The notes beneath the pieces are model-generated. The model was not told the DNA's origin and searched no databases. It saw nothing but the letters and a program-made list of their open reading frames with translations. The translations under genes were made by a program, and so were the position numbers. A stretch of DNA of 64,000 nt from Anarhynchus alexandrinus (lineage: Eukaryota > Chordata > Aves > Charadriiformes > Charadriidae). Below, piece by piece: positions 51,182 to 61,900 of this stretch; position 1 is the first letter of the stretch, and each line of letters begins with the position of its first letter. The stretch lies in assembly GCA_008711295.1 (NCBI GenBank), contig VUYV01000003.1, positions 5,215,326 through 5,279,325 of the forward strand, read 5' to 3'.

Positions 51182-53059
51182 TGCATCTGAAGAAATGTAC
51201 TCTGAGTGACATCCTGTATGTGTGGCTCCAGGGTGCAGATTTTATTTGTAAATGGTTTTTGAAAGTGCACCATACCCTTCCCAGTGTGACAGACAGCTCT
51301 TTCCTTTATTGAAGACTTTGTGTTAGACTTTATGATTCTTAATCTCCAGAGATCATTATGTCAATAATCATTATTACTCATTTATTATTTAATAATCTCA
51401 AATTTGTATATACAGTACAAGTCATGCAATAGTGTTCTTCCATAAATGACCACAACAAATCTGAGTTTACTTCAGTATTAACTACCACTATTTCCACACT
51501 ACATATGATCAGATTTTTTTTTTCTTTTTTTACTGCTAAGGCTTGTTATACAAATTTATATTGCCTGCATCTGGCTTGTTAAAATCTAATTTACAGTTTC
51601 TGCCTCAAGAGGATAAGAAGTGGTGTCTGTGTGCTCCATTGTATATCCCTGAGAAACAATTCACTTTTGAACTCTGAATTTTTTCATGGTAAATTGGTTC
51701 TGTGATAGAAAAATAAACACATTTGTTTTCATGAAATGCTTTAGGGGAAAAAAATAATCATTTCTTTGTAGACAAATAAGCTACAATGGAACCAGTATCT
51801 GTATTAGGAGTTGCCATTTGGTATTTTACACAACAATACATGGATTTTTTTTCACTTTTAACCACTCATTTGTTATCAAGTCTGTCATGAACACCCATTT
51901 CTGTTAAATACTGTCTGATAATTGGAATCATACAAAATAATAATTTTGATATAGCAACACAATGGGGTGGGGGGAGGGAGGAAACTCAGCAACATGTAAG
52001 CAAACTTCCTGCTCCAAATGGAAGTTCTAGGTACTTTTCTTTAATCTTTCCATCCTCTATTCTAAGTACATTTTCATTACCTAAATTGTTGCAAAAGCAT
52101 TTTTTTCTGTTTTCTTTCATTTGTAATGACTGACTTCACCTAAAGTCACTACTCTTCAATACCCTTCTGTGAAGATTCAGTTTACAAAACCACAAAACAG
52201 ATTGTATCAACTTCCCACGTGCTTTCTGCCATTCAGGAAAAGTTGTCTTGACCTTTTGCTGTCCCTTGATTATCACTAGCTTTCTTGATTTAAAGGGCGC
52301 ACTTTCAAATTTATGTTCACATAGATGCAATATCTTCACATCCTTGCCCATTTAGAAGGCTGCCAGTCGAAAGTATCCAAATGGATTAAAATCCAGGTAG
52401 CACAGTGTTACCTACCATGACAGGGTGGATTGCCTAGGGCTCTGAGGAAGAAATAATAGAGTCGGGCTTTTTAGGAGCCTTGGAATAGTAAACATGAAAG
52501 ATGAGTTAGTAATTTTTTTGTTTGCATTATTATTTTTTCAATATTTTCTTCTTAAAATATCAATCAAATAATTTTCTAAAGCAGCAGCACCTTTCTTGGA
52601 GAAGGTTTGGTGGCTCACTATGACTGCCTTTACTTTAGATGGCTGTAATTCAGAATCTATGTCAAAACCAAAGAATCACATAATTCCAGAGCAAAAGACA
52701 GGTCAAAGCTAGAGACCTGAGGCCCAGACCAAACACTGTGTGAAAGCCATTAGAGTTCAGAAACACAGGCTGTCCATAAGTACAGAACAGAGTTACAATC
52801 GGCTTGGCTCTGGCATTGTGCCATTAAGCCAATTACGTCTTGTCACTGACATGCATCATTGCTACTACGCTGTGCCACAAGAAGGTGGTATGCCTGGGCT
52901 TCATAATTAGTGGACATCTGGTTTTGTTTTGTTTCTTTATATTGTTCTTAAGTGTAAACACAATTTTACTCCTTCAGAAGAAGCTAATAAATCCTTAAGA
53001 CTCTCCAAGGGGCAAAAGAATGGGTCTGCTTAGCAAAAAACAGCAGTAAAAAATAAAAG
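51182..53059. other. Unique DNA, no gene seen
   Basis: No recognised gene. A G-rich tract (GGGGTGGGGGGAGGGAGG) lies at about 51964-51981. Confidence 0.5.
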
Positions 53060-53430
53060 TCTAGTTGGACACCAGTGACTGGTGGTATACCAGGGATCAA
53101 TACCGGGTCTCATCCTGTTTAATATCTTCATTAATGATCTGGATGAGTGTACCCTCAGCAAGTTTGCAGACCACACCAAACTAGGACGAGTTGCTGATAC
53201 ACCAAAAGTTGTGCTGCCAACCAGAGGGACCTTGAGAGGCTGAAGAAATGGGCCAACAGGAAGCTCAAAAGGAGAGGTATTGTTCCACTTGGGGAGGAAC
53301 AATATATGCTGGGGGCTACCCAGCTTGGCAGAAAAGGACCTGGTTGACACCAGGTTGAACATGAGACAGCAACGTGCACTTGCTGCAAAGAAGGTAACTG
53401 GTATCCTGGGCTACATTAGGCAAAGTAGCC
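53060..53430 (+). mobile_element. CR1 LINE, block 1: reverse transcriptase region
   Basis: Plus-strand CR1 ORF2 sequence. From about 53090 one frame reads [18 protein letters not shown] and then [11 protein letters not shown]. The family's catalytic FADD motif is present as FADH at 53163-53174, with the second aspartate changed to histidine, so this copy would be catalytically dead even without its frameshifts. It continues through NRKLK-like, HLGRNN-like and QQRALAAKKVTGILGYIR (about 53365-53418) and stops near 53430, where the expected next segment is missing and the 3' end of the element follows instead. Confidence 0.85.
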
Positions 53431-53616
53431 TTGAGGGTGACAGAGCTCTAAACAGGCTACCTGGAGAGGTTGTGGAGTCTCCTTCTATGGAGATATTCAA
53501 AACCTGCTTGAATTCGATCCTGTCCAACTTGCTCTAGGTGAACCTGCTTTGGCAGGGGGGTTGAACTAGATGATCTTCGAATGTCCCTTCCAACCCCTGC
53601 CCTTCTGTGATTCTGT
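53431..53616 (+). mobile_element. CR1 LINE, block 3: ORF2 end and 3' UTR
   Basis: Starts with GAGGGTGACAGAGCTC, runs through LNRLPGEVVESPSMEIFKT (53445-53505) and the 3' UTR (GGGGGGTTGAACTAGATGAT), and ends with TTCTGTGATTCTGTA, the octamer tail. It follows block 1 directly, skipping about 340 bp of ORF2 that instead lies immediately downstream at 53617-53964. Confidence 0.88.
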
Positions 53617-53964
53617 AAAGTATTGCCCACACGTTGAGGGAGGTGATCTTTCACCTTTATTCAGCACTGGTGAGGCCACATCTGCAGTACCACGTCCAGT
53701 TTGGGTTCCTTAGTACAGGAAAGGCATGGTCACACCAGAGAGAGTTCAACAAAGTGCCACAAGGATGATGGAGGAACTGGAACACCTCACAGATGAAGAA
53801 AGGCTGAGAGAGCTAGGACTGTTCAGCCTAGAGAAGGGTCAGGGGGGAATCTTATCAATGTATATAAATACCTGAAGGGAGGGTGCAAAGAGGACAGAGC
53901 CAGGCTCTTTTCAGTGGTACCCAGTGACAGGACAAGAGGCAATTCTGTGAAAACACCTTTTTCT
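53617..53964 (+). mobile_element. CR1 LINE, block 2: missing ORF2 middle, displaced after the 3' tail
   Basis: Starts AAAGTATTGCCCACACG, continues TTGAGGGAGGTGATC, then GTGAGGCCACATCTGCAGTA, GACTGTTCAGCCTAGAGAAG and GTGACAGGACAAGAGG, and ends AAAACACCTTTTTC. In a normal CR1 this segment lies between block 1 and block 3. Its left edge corresponds to where block 1 stops and its right edge to where block 3 starts, apart from a small internal deletion. All three blocks are on the plus strand and each occurs once. Confidence 0.85.
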
Positions 53965-54611
53965 TTCCGTTTTTTTATTTATTTTTTTGTAATGTAACTT
54001 GTTCTATTAAGTCTTGGGAAGATAAAAATCTCACAATCTGTACAACTGTAGCTAGGGCACCATTGATTGGCTGCAGCAAGACTGCTGCTTTTTCATGCTG
54101 AGTTTTACATAGGTTTGGAGTCAGGCAGTGAGGTCAACCTCACTATCTCTACAGACACATTTATAGATTTGGAGTGGGATGCATTAGTCAAATCAAATTA
54201 AATGGCTGCATAGAAACCTTTGGCAACCCTTGGAGAAAGCGATTTATATTACAGGTTTGCTAAGGTGTGCCATCTCTACAGAACACGAGGAGGGCTGGTA
54301 AAACAGTTAAACAGTTTTCTTACTATTAACTATATATATTTGCAATCTGATAAATTGATATTCTCATATACTGGTTAATATTCAGTATCAGTTGATACTC
54401 AGTTTATTAGCTGATATTATAGAACACTGAGTTTAACCTACTCTCTGATGGAAATAAAATCAAGTGAAAAATTTGCCTTTTTTGAAACACAAAAAGCCAT
54501 TTAATTAAATGAATTTAAATACAGTTTCCTTAGCTGAAAGCTACTAATAAATCTTTAACTAGTGTAGAATCAACTACAGTTGGTGGCAATTCTAAGGTGC
54601 TTTTTTTGTAG
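53965..54611. other. Unique AT-rich DNA
   Basis: No gene or repeat family recognised. Confidence 0.5.
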
Positions 54612-54667
54612 TTTATTATTATTATTACTACTACTACTACTATTATTATTATTATTATTATTATTTC
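54612..54667. repeat. ATT/ACT trinucleotide microsatellite
   Basis: Units of ATT, then five ACT, then eight or more ATT. A frame read through it at 54580-54771 is a run of leucines and is not a gene. Confidence 0.92.
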
Positions 54668-54931
54668 CTAGCCTTTTGGCAAAATGCTATATACACACAC
54701 AAAAACTGACTGATGGCAACTGGCTGTTCCTTACACAGTGCTCACTTACTGATTCCTTTTTAATTTCTTAAATAAATGTACTGATTTTAATTGCATAATT
54801 TAAATTGCAATAATTTAATCGGAAAAAAATCACACAAATTATCATTAGAAACTACCACAAAACTCACCCAACAAAATTAAAGTAATAAAGCATTTTATTT
54901 TAAGACAATATTATAACGAACATTTCCTTAA
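54668..54931. other. AT-rich unique DNA
   Basis: No gene or repeat recognised. Confidence 0.5.
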
Positions 54932-54935
54932 GAAG

Positions 54936-55061
54936 GTTGGACGTGGCCTTGGGCAATCTGGTCTAGTGGGAGGTGTCCCTGCCTATGGCAGGGGGGTTGG
55001 AACTCGATGATCTTCAAGGTCCTTTCCAACCTAAACCATTCTATGATTCTATGATTCTATG
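54936..55061 (+). mobile_element. CR1 LINE, short young 3' tail
   Basis: About 126 bp of CR1: the ORF2 end and 3' UTR (CTGGTCTAGTGGGAGGTGTC, then GGGGGGTTGGAACTCGATGA) ending in three GATTCTAT-type octamers. It closely resembles the reverse complement of the copy at 11027-11150, so the two belong to the same or sister subfamilies. An identical 11-mer GAAGGTTGGAC is found at 54932-54942 and 55061-55071, flanking the insert. Confidence 0.93.
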
Positions 55062-55071
55062 AAGGTTGGAC

Positions 55072-55883
55072 CAGATAAATCTGTTTAACTCTTCAGTGTG
55101 TTACAGCCATAGGAGTTTTAACAGAAAATGCTACAGGTATAACAATTTAGATGTTGTATCTTTACATGTTTCTTAAGGCTTTTAAATGGATGTTTCATCT
55201 GTATCTGTTTTTTGAGGCTTTGAAATGGAAGATCTTCATTTAGTCACACAATTTTCAGGCTAAACATATTTTAAAGAGAACAGACCACCTTCCAAAATAA
55301 ACCAGAAATAAAGCAGAGTCTTTTTAATAATTAAAAGCATACACATCACAGAAAGATTTGTCATTCCTGTTTCTTAATAATGAAGAAAATGCATTAAAGT
55401 TAAATAAAATGTGGTTTTGGACTGCTTTGGTACAAGGTAGGATTATGGGGTTTTAGTTAGTCAGTCATCCTTTCAGCCCATACTTATGTTATGCTTCAAT
55501 ACTCTCCATGATACTGGCCTCTAAAAATGTTATTAATTTATGCATTTTCTTCTGGCCTATTTTCATCAATCAACAAGACAGCAATGGAGATGTATCATTA
55601 TGCTGCAACTATGGTTAAAGAAAGGTGAATAATACCTTAACATTAAATTAGCCATCGGTCTGCTGCCTCTTATCAAGAATGGTCCACTGGTTTTATTATC
55701 TGTATACAACCTCAATGGCTTGCAGCAGACAAGGGGCTGAAAAACATTTCTTTTCTCGTGTGCGAATAAAAAAACTCAGTACCCCAGCAGGTAGATGGGT
55801 AGCAGGTCAAAAAGTATCCCTCCCCCAAATTAGCACTCATTCTTAGCCAGTTTGTTAAATATGTGTAAAGGAATCACGTAACT
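55072..55883. other. Unique AT-rich DNA
   Basis: No gene or repeat recognised. Confidence 0.5.
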
Positions 55884-56400
55884 GTGGCACCTCCCTGGGA
55901 GGGGAAGGGTAGGTTTCCTAATAGAGCCTGGCCGCCTCCCACCTACCTGTCCCAGGCACTTCGCCATCATTCCCAGCAGTGCTCAAGCCCTCCTCCCCTC
56001 CTGCTTGGTGGCACCCTGCTGCCGCTCCGCTGCGGAACCCCCACTGCCGCTCCAGGCCCGGCCACCAAGGGCTGGGCCTAATGGCCGCCATTCCCACCAC
56101 CCAACGGCTGCCCAACACCTGTCGCCAGGCAATGCCCCGCCAAGCCACCCCCACTCTGTGGGGCAGGCAGGGCCCAGAGCCCCGTCCCCCCAGCCCCTGC
56201 CCCACGGCCCTGGCCCAGGCCCCGCAGCAGGACCCACCACTTCAGGCTTGGCCAAGGTCATCACTGTCCCTCCTGCCGCTGTGCAGGGACAGTGGCAGCC
56301 ACCACCGCCTTCTTGGCTGCCATGGTGACCAGCCTGACACACACCGGGCCGCCCTTCCTGCCCCTGCCAGGGGCTCCCTGTTCCCACTAGAAATGGGAAT
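55884..56400 (-). promoter_or_regulatory. Isolated GC-rich island with promoter-like layout on the minus strand
   Basis: Roughly 500 bp of about two-thirds G+C inside AT-rich DNA. Read on the minus strand it has a TATA-like GTATTTATTCCC at about 56394-56405, then an ATG in a good context (GTCACCATGG, ATG at 56323-56321) opening a 20-codon frame starting MAAKKAVVAA, and a strong donor-like GGGACAG/GTAGGT with the exon edge at 55947. About 18 CpGs remain, by eye fewer than expected for an unmethylated CpG island. The 192-codon plus-strand frame (55979-56557) and 134-codon minus frame are what GC-rich DNA gives by chance. A GC-rich LTR or other repeat is an equal alternative. Confidence 0.25.
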
Positions 56401-57279
56401 AAATACCCACATGATACGAAACACGCTCAGGGATACATACGAGGCCTGCACGCCCCACCAAAAGTTTCTGAAATTGCGGATGTCTGAACACACTGCTATG
56501 TCCTCAGGGTGCAAGTTTGCAAAACTCTACAGGGGGATTACAGGATACCACCGTTAAAGTAGTACTTTTTTTTTTTTTAAAATAATGTGTATAATTTATG
56601 AACTACAGAGCTATTATTATGTAAAATCAGAATTAATCACAAACAAATATCTGGTGTATAGTTATTATCACAACAGTGGTCTGTGAGTAGTAGTGCAGTT
56701 TTTTTAAGTATGGCATGGTTTTCTTAGGTTAGTTATATTAAAAGAAAAGTTTTCGCTAAATTGTTTTATTGCATTTTTAGATTTTTTTTCATTAATTGTT
56801 TTCATTTATATATTGCAGTAATTTAAGAGTAAAAACAGTGCTTGAAGTGAAAAGTCAGTGTTTTATCTTTGGCAATGACAAAAGGAAAAACTTCCTCCTT
56901 TATATCCTTTTGTTTTCCAGATGAATTTGTTATATTCAACCCAAGTTAACAAGCTTTTTGGATGCCAGAAACTAGTATTTTGTCAAATATACTTTTCATA
57001 AGGGAAAAAACCCTCGGGTTTGCATATGTTCACATTTGTCACCATGCCAGGTTAATCTGAAGACTATTGAAGGCATCAGTTTAAGTACATAGACCAGGTG
57101 CTTTGATCATTGAAAAACCATAACCCAAACCAATTTGATCCCACAACACACTGCTCCCAAGAATGTATCCAAAAACCATTATCACTCCCCCCAGCACAGT
57201 GGAAGAAACATAAAAAGTCTGAGGGCAAGCATATATTGTGTATTATAACCATGAAAATATGGTTTTAACGAACTATGTA
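56341..57279 (+). repeat. First copy of a 939-bp tandem segment
   Basis: From ACACCGGGCCGCCC to TTAACGAACTATGTA. It is repeated at 57281-58218 right after a single N. By direct comparison I see two substitutions (G/T at 56464 against 57404, and A/C next to the poly-T near 56580) and one T fewer in the second copy's poly-T run. Nothing in it is recognised as a gene. Confidence 0.95.
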
Positions 57280-57280
57280 N
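57280..57280. other. Single-N assembly gap
   Basis: One N exactly at the junction of the two 939-bp copies. A one-base gap is a placeholder for an unresolved join. Confidence 0.98.
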
Positions 57281-58218
57281 ACACCGGGCCGCCCTTCCTG
57301 CCCCTGCCAGGGGCTCCCTGTTCCCACTAGAAATGGGAATAAATACCCACATGATACGAAACACGCTCAGGGATACATACGAGGCCTGCACGCCCCACCA
57401 AAATTTTCTGAAATTGCGGATGTCTGAACACACTGCTATGTCCTCAGGGTGCAAGTTTGCAAAACTCTACAGGGGGATTACAGGATACCACCGTTAAAGT
57501 AGTACTTTTTTTTTTTTAACATAATGTGTATAATTTATGAACTACAGAGCTATTATTATGTAAAATCAGAATTAATCACAAACAAATATCTGGTGTATAG
57601 TTATTATCACAACAGTGGTCTGTGAGTAGTAGTGCAGTTTTTTTAAGTATGGCATGGTTTTCTTAGGTTAGTTATATTAAAAGAAAAGTTTTCGCTAAAT
57701 TGTTTTATTGCATTTTTAGATTTTTTTTCATTAATTGTTTTCATTTATATATTGCAGTAATTTAAGAGTAAAAACAGTGCTTGAAGTGAAAAGTCAGTGT
57801 TTTATCTTTGGCAATGACAAAAGGAAAAACTTCCTCCTTTATATCCTTTTGTTTTCCAGATGAATTTGTTATATTCAACCCAAGTTAACAAGCTTTTTGG
57901 ATGCCAGAAACTAGTATTTTGTCAAATATACTTTTCATAAGGGAAAAAACCCTCGGGTTTGCATATGTTCACATTTGTCACCATGCCAGGTTAATCTGAA
58001 GACTATTGAAGGCATCAGTTTAAGTACATAGACCAGGTGCTTTGATCATTGAAAAACCATAACCCAAACCAATTTGATCCCACAACACACTGCTCCCAAG
58101 AATGTATCCAAAAACCATTATCACTCCCCCCAGCACAGTGGAAGAAACATAAAAAGTCTGAGGGCAAGCATATATTGTGTATTATAACCATGAAAATATG
58201 GTTTTAACGAACTATGTA
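57281..58218 (+). repeat. Second copy of the 939-bp tandem segment
   Basis: Nearly identical to 56341-57279. Only this copy continues into the following unique sequence (AGAAAAACACTCC from 58217), and only the first copy is joined to the upstream GC-rich island. That is the pattern expected when two overlapping contig ends, or two haplotypes, were not merged. Confidence 0.95.
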
Positions 58219-58727
58219 GAAAAACACTCCTTATGTATACTCAGTTTATAAGCAAGTACATAGGTGCTTATAATCAGGCAACAGGGTAGTAAAATAGACT
58301 TCTAAAGCTCTATTTGCCTGGTGGTTTAGGGTGACCCTTTCTTTTTCTTACAGCTATTACTGGGCGGAGGAGGCGGAAAGAACTACCTAGTTAAGTTTTT
58401 ATCTTCAAGAGTTTTAAAATTGAACAGAGAACCACAGGAGCTTAATAGCAGTGCATTATCTATACACATAGGTATTATTAATATTTTTTTAAAGCTCCTT
58501 CAGGATAGAAGAAAAAGAAAAAAGCTAATAAAAATAATGACCTTTATTTTGCATCTGTTTCTACTTGAAGTTCCTACTCAGAGTAAGGAATGGCTGAAAT
58601 GGCAGCAAAATATCTACAGTGACTAGCAGTTAACGTTTGAGGTTGGTATTGAATCATAATTCATATTCACATTTTGTAATGTCAGAATCTTATCAGCAGT
58701 TCTCATAGTGGTTACTGATGACAAAGT
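58219..58727. other. Unique DNA, no gene seen
   Basis: AT-rich; a 68-codon frame at 58420-58626 has no recognised domain. Confidence 0.5.
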
Positions 58728-58978
58728 AGCACCCAGAAACTCAGAGTGATATTGGTAAGCTGTTTTATTAGGATCTGTACAAACATATAAAAAAAGAGAG
58801 TCCCTGCCCCAAGCTATTTGTCATATAAATAGGCAAGATGGAATTTGTGGAAAATGAAGTAAGATAAAATAAAAGGTAAAAGAAATTAAATAATTCCCAA
58901 AGGCTACACAACACAACTATTATGAAGCAGGAAACAGTCCCCGAATTCTTATCCACTGTACACCTAGACCTCTTGTGG
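58728..58978 (+). mobile_element. Ancient amniote SINE, CORE-SINE/MIR-like with L2-like part
   Basis: Landmarks in order: GTAGCACCCAGAAACTC, GATCTGTACAAACATATAA, GAGAGTCCCTGCCCCAAG, AAATAGGCAAGATGG, CCCAAAGGCTACACAACAC, CAGGAAACAGTCCCCGAATT and CTTATCCACTGTACACCTAG. These match, in order and spacing, the old amniote SINE whose 3' part includes the widely shared 'CCCAAGGTCACACAGC' and 'CCTATCCACTAGACCAC' regions. Divergence is substantial and the A/B-box head is not clear. The name of the exact subfamily cannot be given without a repeat library. Confidence 0.62.
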
Positions 58979-61900
58979 CACAGATTTCATTATGCTATTT
59001 TCCTGTAGAAAGTTCTCTTTCAGAACCTGGCTGCATTTGACTGAAAACCGAAACACAGAAGCTGAAGATTTACCTGGTCTATGCCTTCAGAGTGTACAAA
59101 GCCTCAGACGGGACAAAAGCTGTTTATTGCAGCCCAGGGAAGAGAAAAGCTGGTAGTAGGCATCAAAATTTGCATCATACATAATAAACAGCAAAGATTG
59201 CTTACTTAGGGTTATGCTACATCTGAATGTAATGATGACGTGTATTACCTCCCTGACAAAGCAGGTGTTTTCCTGTGTTTTTACAACTTATACTGGTACA
59301 TCATGTGCAAAAGAAGTAACATTTCAGAGATAAAAGAATGATGTCAAACATGGACACCCATATTTTTTAGGTGACCCAACCATATGTATCATAATGATCT
59401 GGATTTTAACTTAGTTTATACCTAAGACCATACTCAAAACTAATTACACCTCCTGTTGGTAGGCTGATTTTCTTACCAGTTGATTTGCTTTTCCTTTCCC
59501 TTAACGGACTGGGGGTTGGGAGTGTTCTGATTCTCTGTGATTTTCTTGTTCTCTTTTAACCTTTATGGTTTTTTGAATCTTGAAAACCTTTTGCTTTTCT
59601 CTTTCTATATTTTTTCCCTTGTTCTCCTTAAATGGTTTTTAAGCATCAGACCTGACTTTCCTCCCCTTTTTCTCTTGCATAATACTGCAGCTCACTGTAT
59701 TTTGCTTTGGCAGGGTGGGTCAAATCTAGCTCGCTCCATTCACATGGTTTACTCCAATTACCTTTGCTTTTAATTTCCACACTGTTGCCCGCTGTTACAA
59801 GGACCTCCTCATACTCTGTTGCTTTGGGGAGGTCTATCAACAATATGCTTATTGTGGCGGCAAGACTTTTTTAGAAGAAAGCCTACTAGTAAGTGAGACT
59901 TCTATTTTTTTCTATGTACTCAAGTGAACTCTTCTTGCTAAATGCAGGAATTAAAGTCAGATGAGTCACAACTTCTCATCCTGTGAAATGACCACCTGCT
60001 TTATTGATTTTTTCATCAGCCTAGTCAGTAAATGTTTTAGCTGCATATATTTTTTCTTACACGGCATGTTATATTTTGGAGGTGTCTTTTTTCACTGTCT
60101 TTGATTTTCTGTATTACCCACTCCAGCGTGAAACAGATTCATCAATGACATTGACCCCTACAAGGGTTGGTAATCATCTCTTTGTTTTAAACTTTAAGAG
60201 TCTGTTCTCCAGACACAGACACACACTCTTGATCTTTCTTTACCTTTTTCAATCCGCTTTATCTGGAGAGCTACTCTCTTTTGAATTCTCCTATGTCATT
60301 TATGTCCTGTTTTGATGATTATCCCTTCAATTACATCTTCTGGGGATCCTCTTCCCGTTCACTTTCTTGCAGGGTGTTGACTGAAGGGTTTCGTCCCTGT
60401 TAGAGTTTTCTGTGCCAACAAGTCTCTATTACACTTCCTCAGCTCTCAGCATCTAGTCTGCCCAGTATCTTGTTTCTCCCTGCCTATGATATATCCTCAG
60501 GGACATCCTGCTGCTAGTCTGTTCTTTTGTCTTGAATCTTTCTTCCAAAATCATCTTCTTTGACACTTTTCTATCATCTCACACAACTAACCAGTCACCC
60601 TGTCATTCACCTCAGAATCATGGTTATTTTTTGCTTTCTGCTTTTCTTTCCTTAAGCCTTCCCGGATCTCATTATTTCATTCTTAGTAATGTTTTGAAAT
60701 CCTATTTTTTACATCACTTTCACACTGTAAAAAGCCCAGAACATGCACTGGTCTTTCTTACATGCTCTGCCCATTTTCTGTTCTGACTTTGTACCACTCC
60801 TCCAGGCCATCCAATGTACAACAGAGATGAAATTATTTCTAACCTGTTGCTCAGCCATGTAAGCCTCTATCTTTCTCTGGAGTCTTTTCACTCACTCTTA
60901 CTTTTTAGCATAAAATTCATACTTATTGAGCTCTATATAATCTATTTTTCTGATTTATATAATGAAGCATGTATAACAGGTACAACAGAAATCTGTACAT
61001 TCCAGTAGAATTAACGTTGTGCTGGGAAGTCTTTAGCGGGGAGTGCAGGAGATATACACCAGGGCATTCCTGAGGATTTTGTTACCCATATCAGGATGGG
61101 CCTGAGCCCATGGTCATGTTTATAGACACAAGATCTGAGCATTGTCAGAACTCTGCACAAATTTCAAATCAAATTTTAACAGAGTACTTGTTCTTGCTGT
61201 TTTTAAGGTATATCTTTATCTGACATTGTATTTAATACCTGCTCCATATTCTCAGCATAGAAGTCTCAATTAGATTTAACTATTCTATGTTGAAGATTAT
61301 AGCCCTGAGATCATTTTAATTAATTTTAACGTTTGTAGAATATTATTCTGGAGTACGAGATTGTCTATCTGAAATGTTGCTGTCTTCTTAGAGGAGTTTA
61401 CAGCCTTCTTCATTTCCTATAGATTTGAGGGACACAGACTGATTTGTAGGTGGGTGCAGATACATAGTTTAAATCATTGGTTTTGGGTAACCTTATTATA
61501 CTGGATAAGGTGCAGGAAAAAAAAAGGCACTTGTCAGTTGAAAGAATACATATGAAGGATTCAGTAGCTAATACTGAAGACAAAGTATATACATACAAAA
61601 AAATAAGTCAGAGAACAGATAGATAGATCTAAAAGAAACACCCTCTTGTCTATCAAAGAGGGGAAAAATTCCTAGAACAATAAACCCCACATATTCTACT
61701 GGGATGTTGGGAATGTTCTTTTTCAATAATAGATTTTATATTCTATCAGGAGCAGAATCTATGATAACTTACATTGAGAAAGACAGGTTTAGAAATATCT
61801 TTGTATATGCATATGCTGAGGTGCTGAGTTTTCTGAGAGTGGGGTTTTTTTTTGTTTGATTGGGGTTTTTTGTGGATTTTTTTTGAATTTTATGTTACCA

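Noticed and set aside
53280..53537. 85-codon frame resembling CR1 protein
   Set aside because: It is a fusion across the junction of CR1 blocks 1 and 3, so it is reported as a repeat and not as a gene.
54580..54771. Poly-leucine frame
   Set aside because: Produced by the ATT/ACT microsatellite.
55979..56557. 192-codon plus-strand open frame, the longest in the window
   Set aside because: It lies in the GC-rich island where stops are rare, is dominated by Pro/Ala/Arg/His, has no recognisable domain, and runs into the duplicated AT-rich part. Equally long frames exist on the other strand.
57182..57454. Minus-strand frame matching 56242-56514 for about 58 residues
   Set aside because: It is the same sequence in the second copy of the duplicated segment and crosses the N, so it is an artefact of the join.
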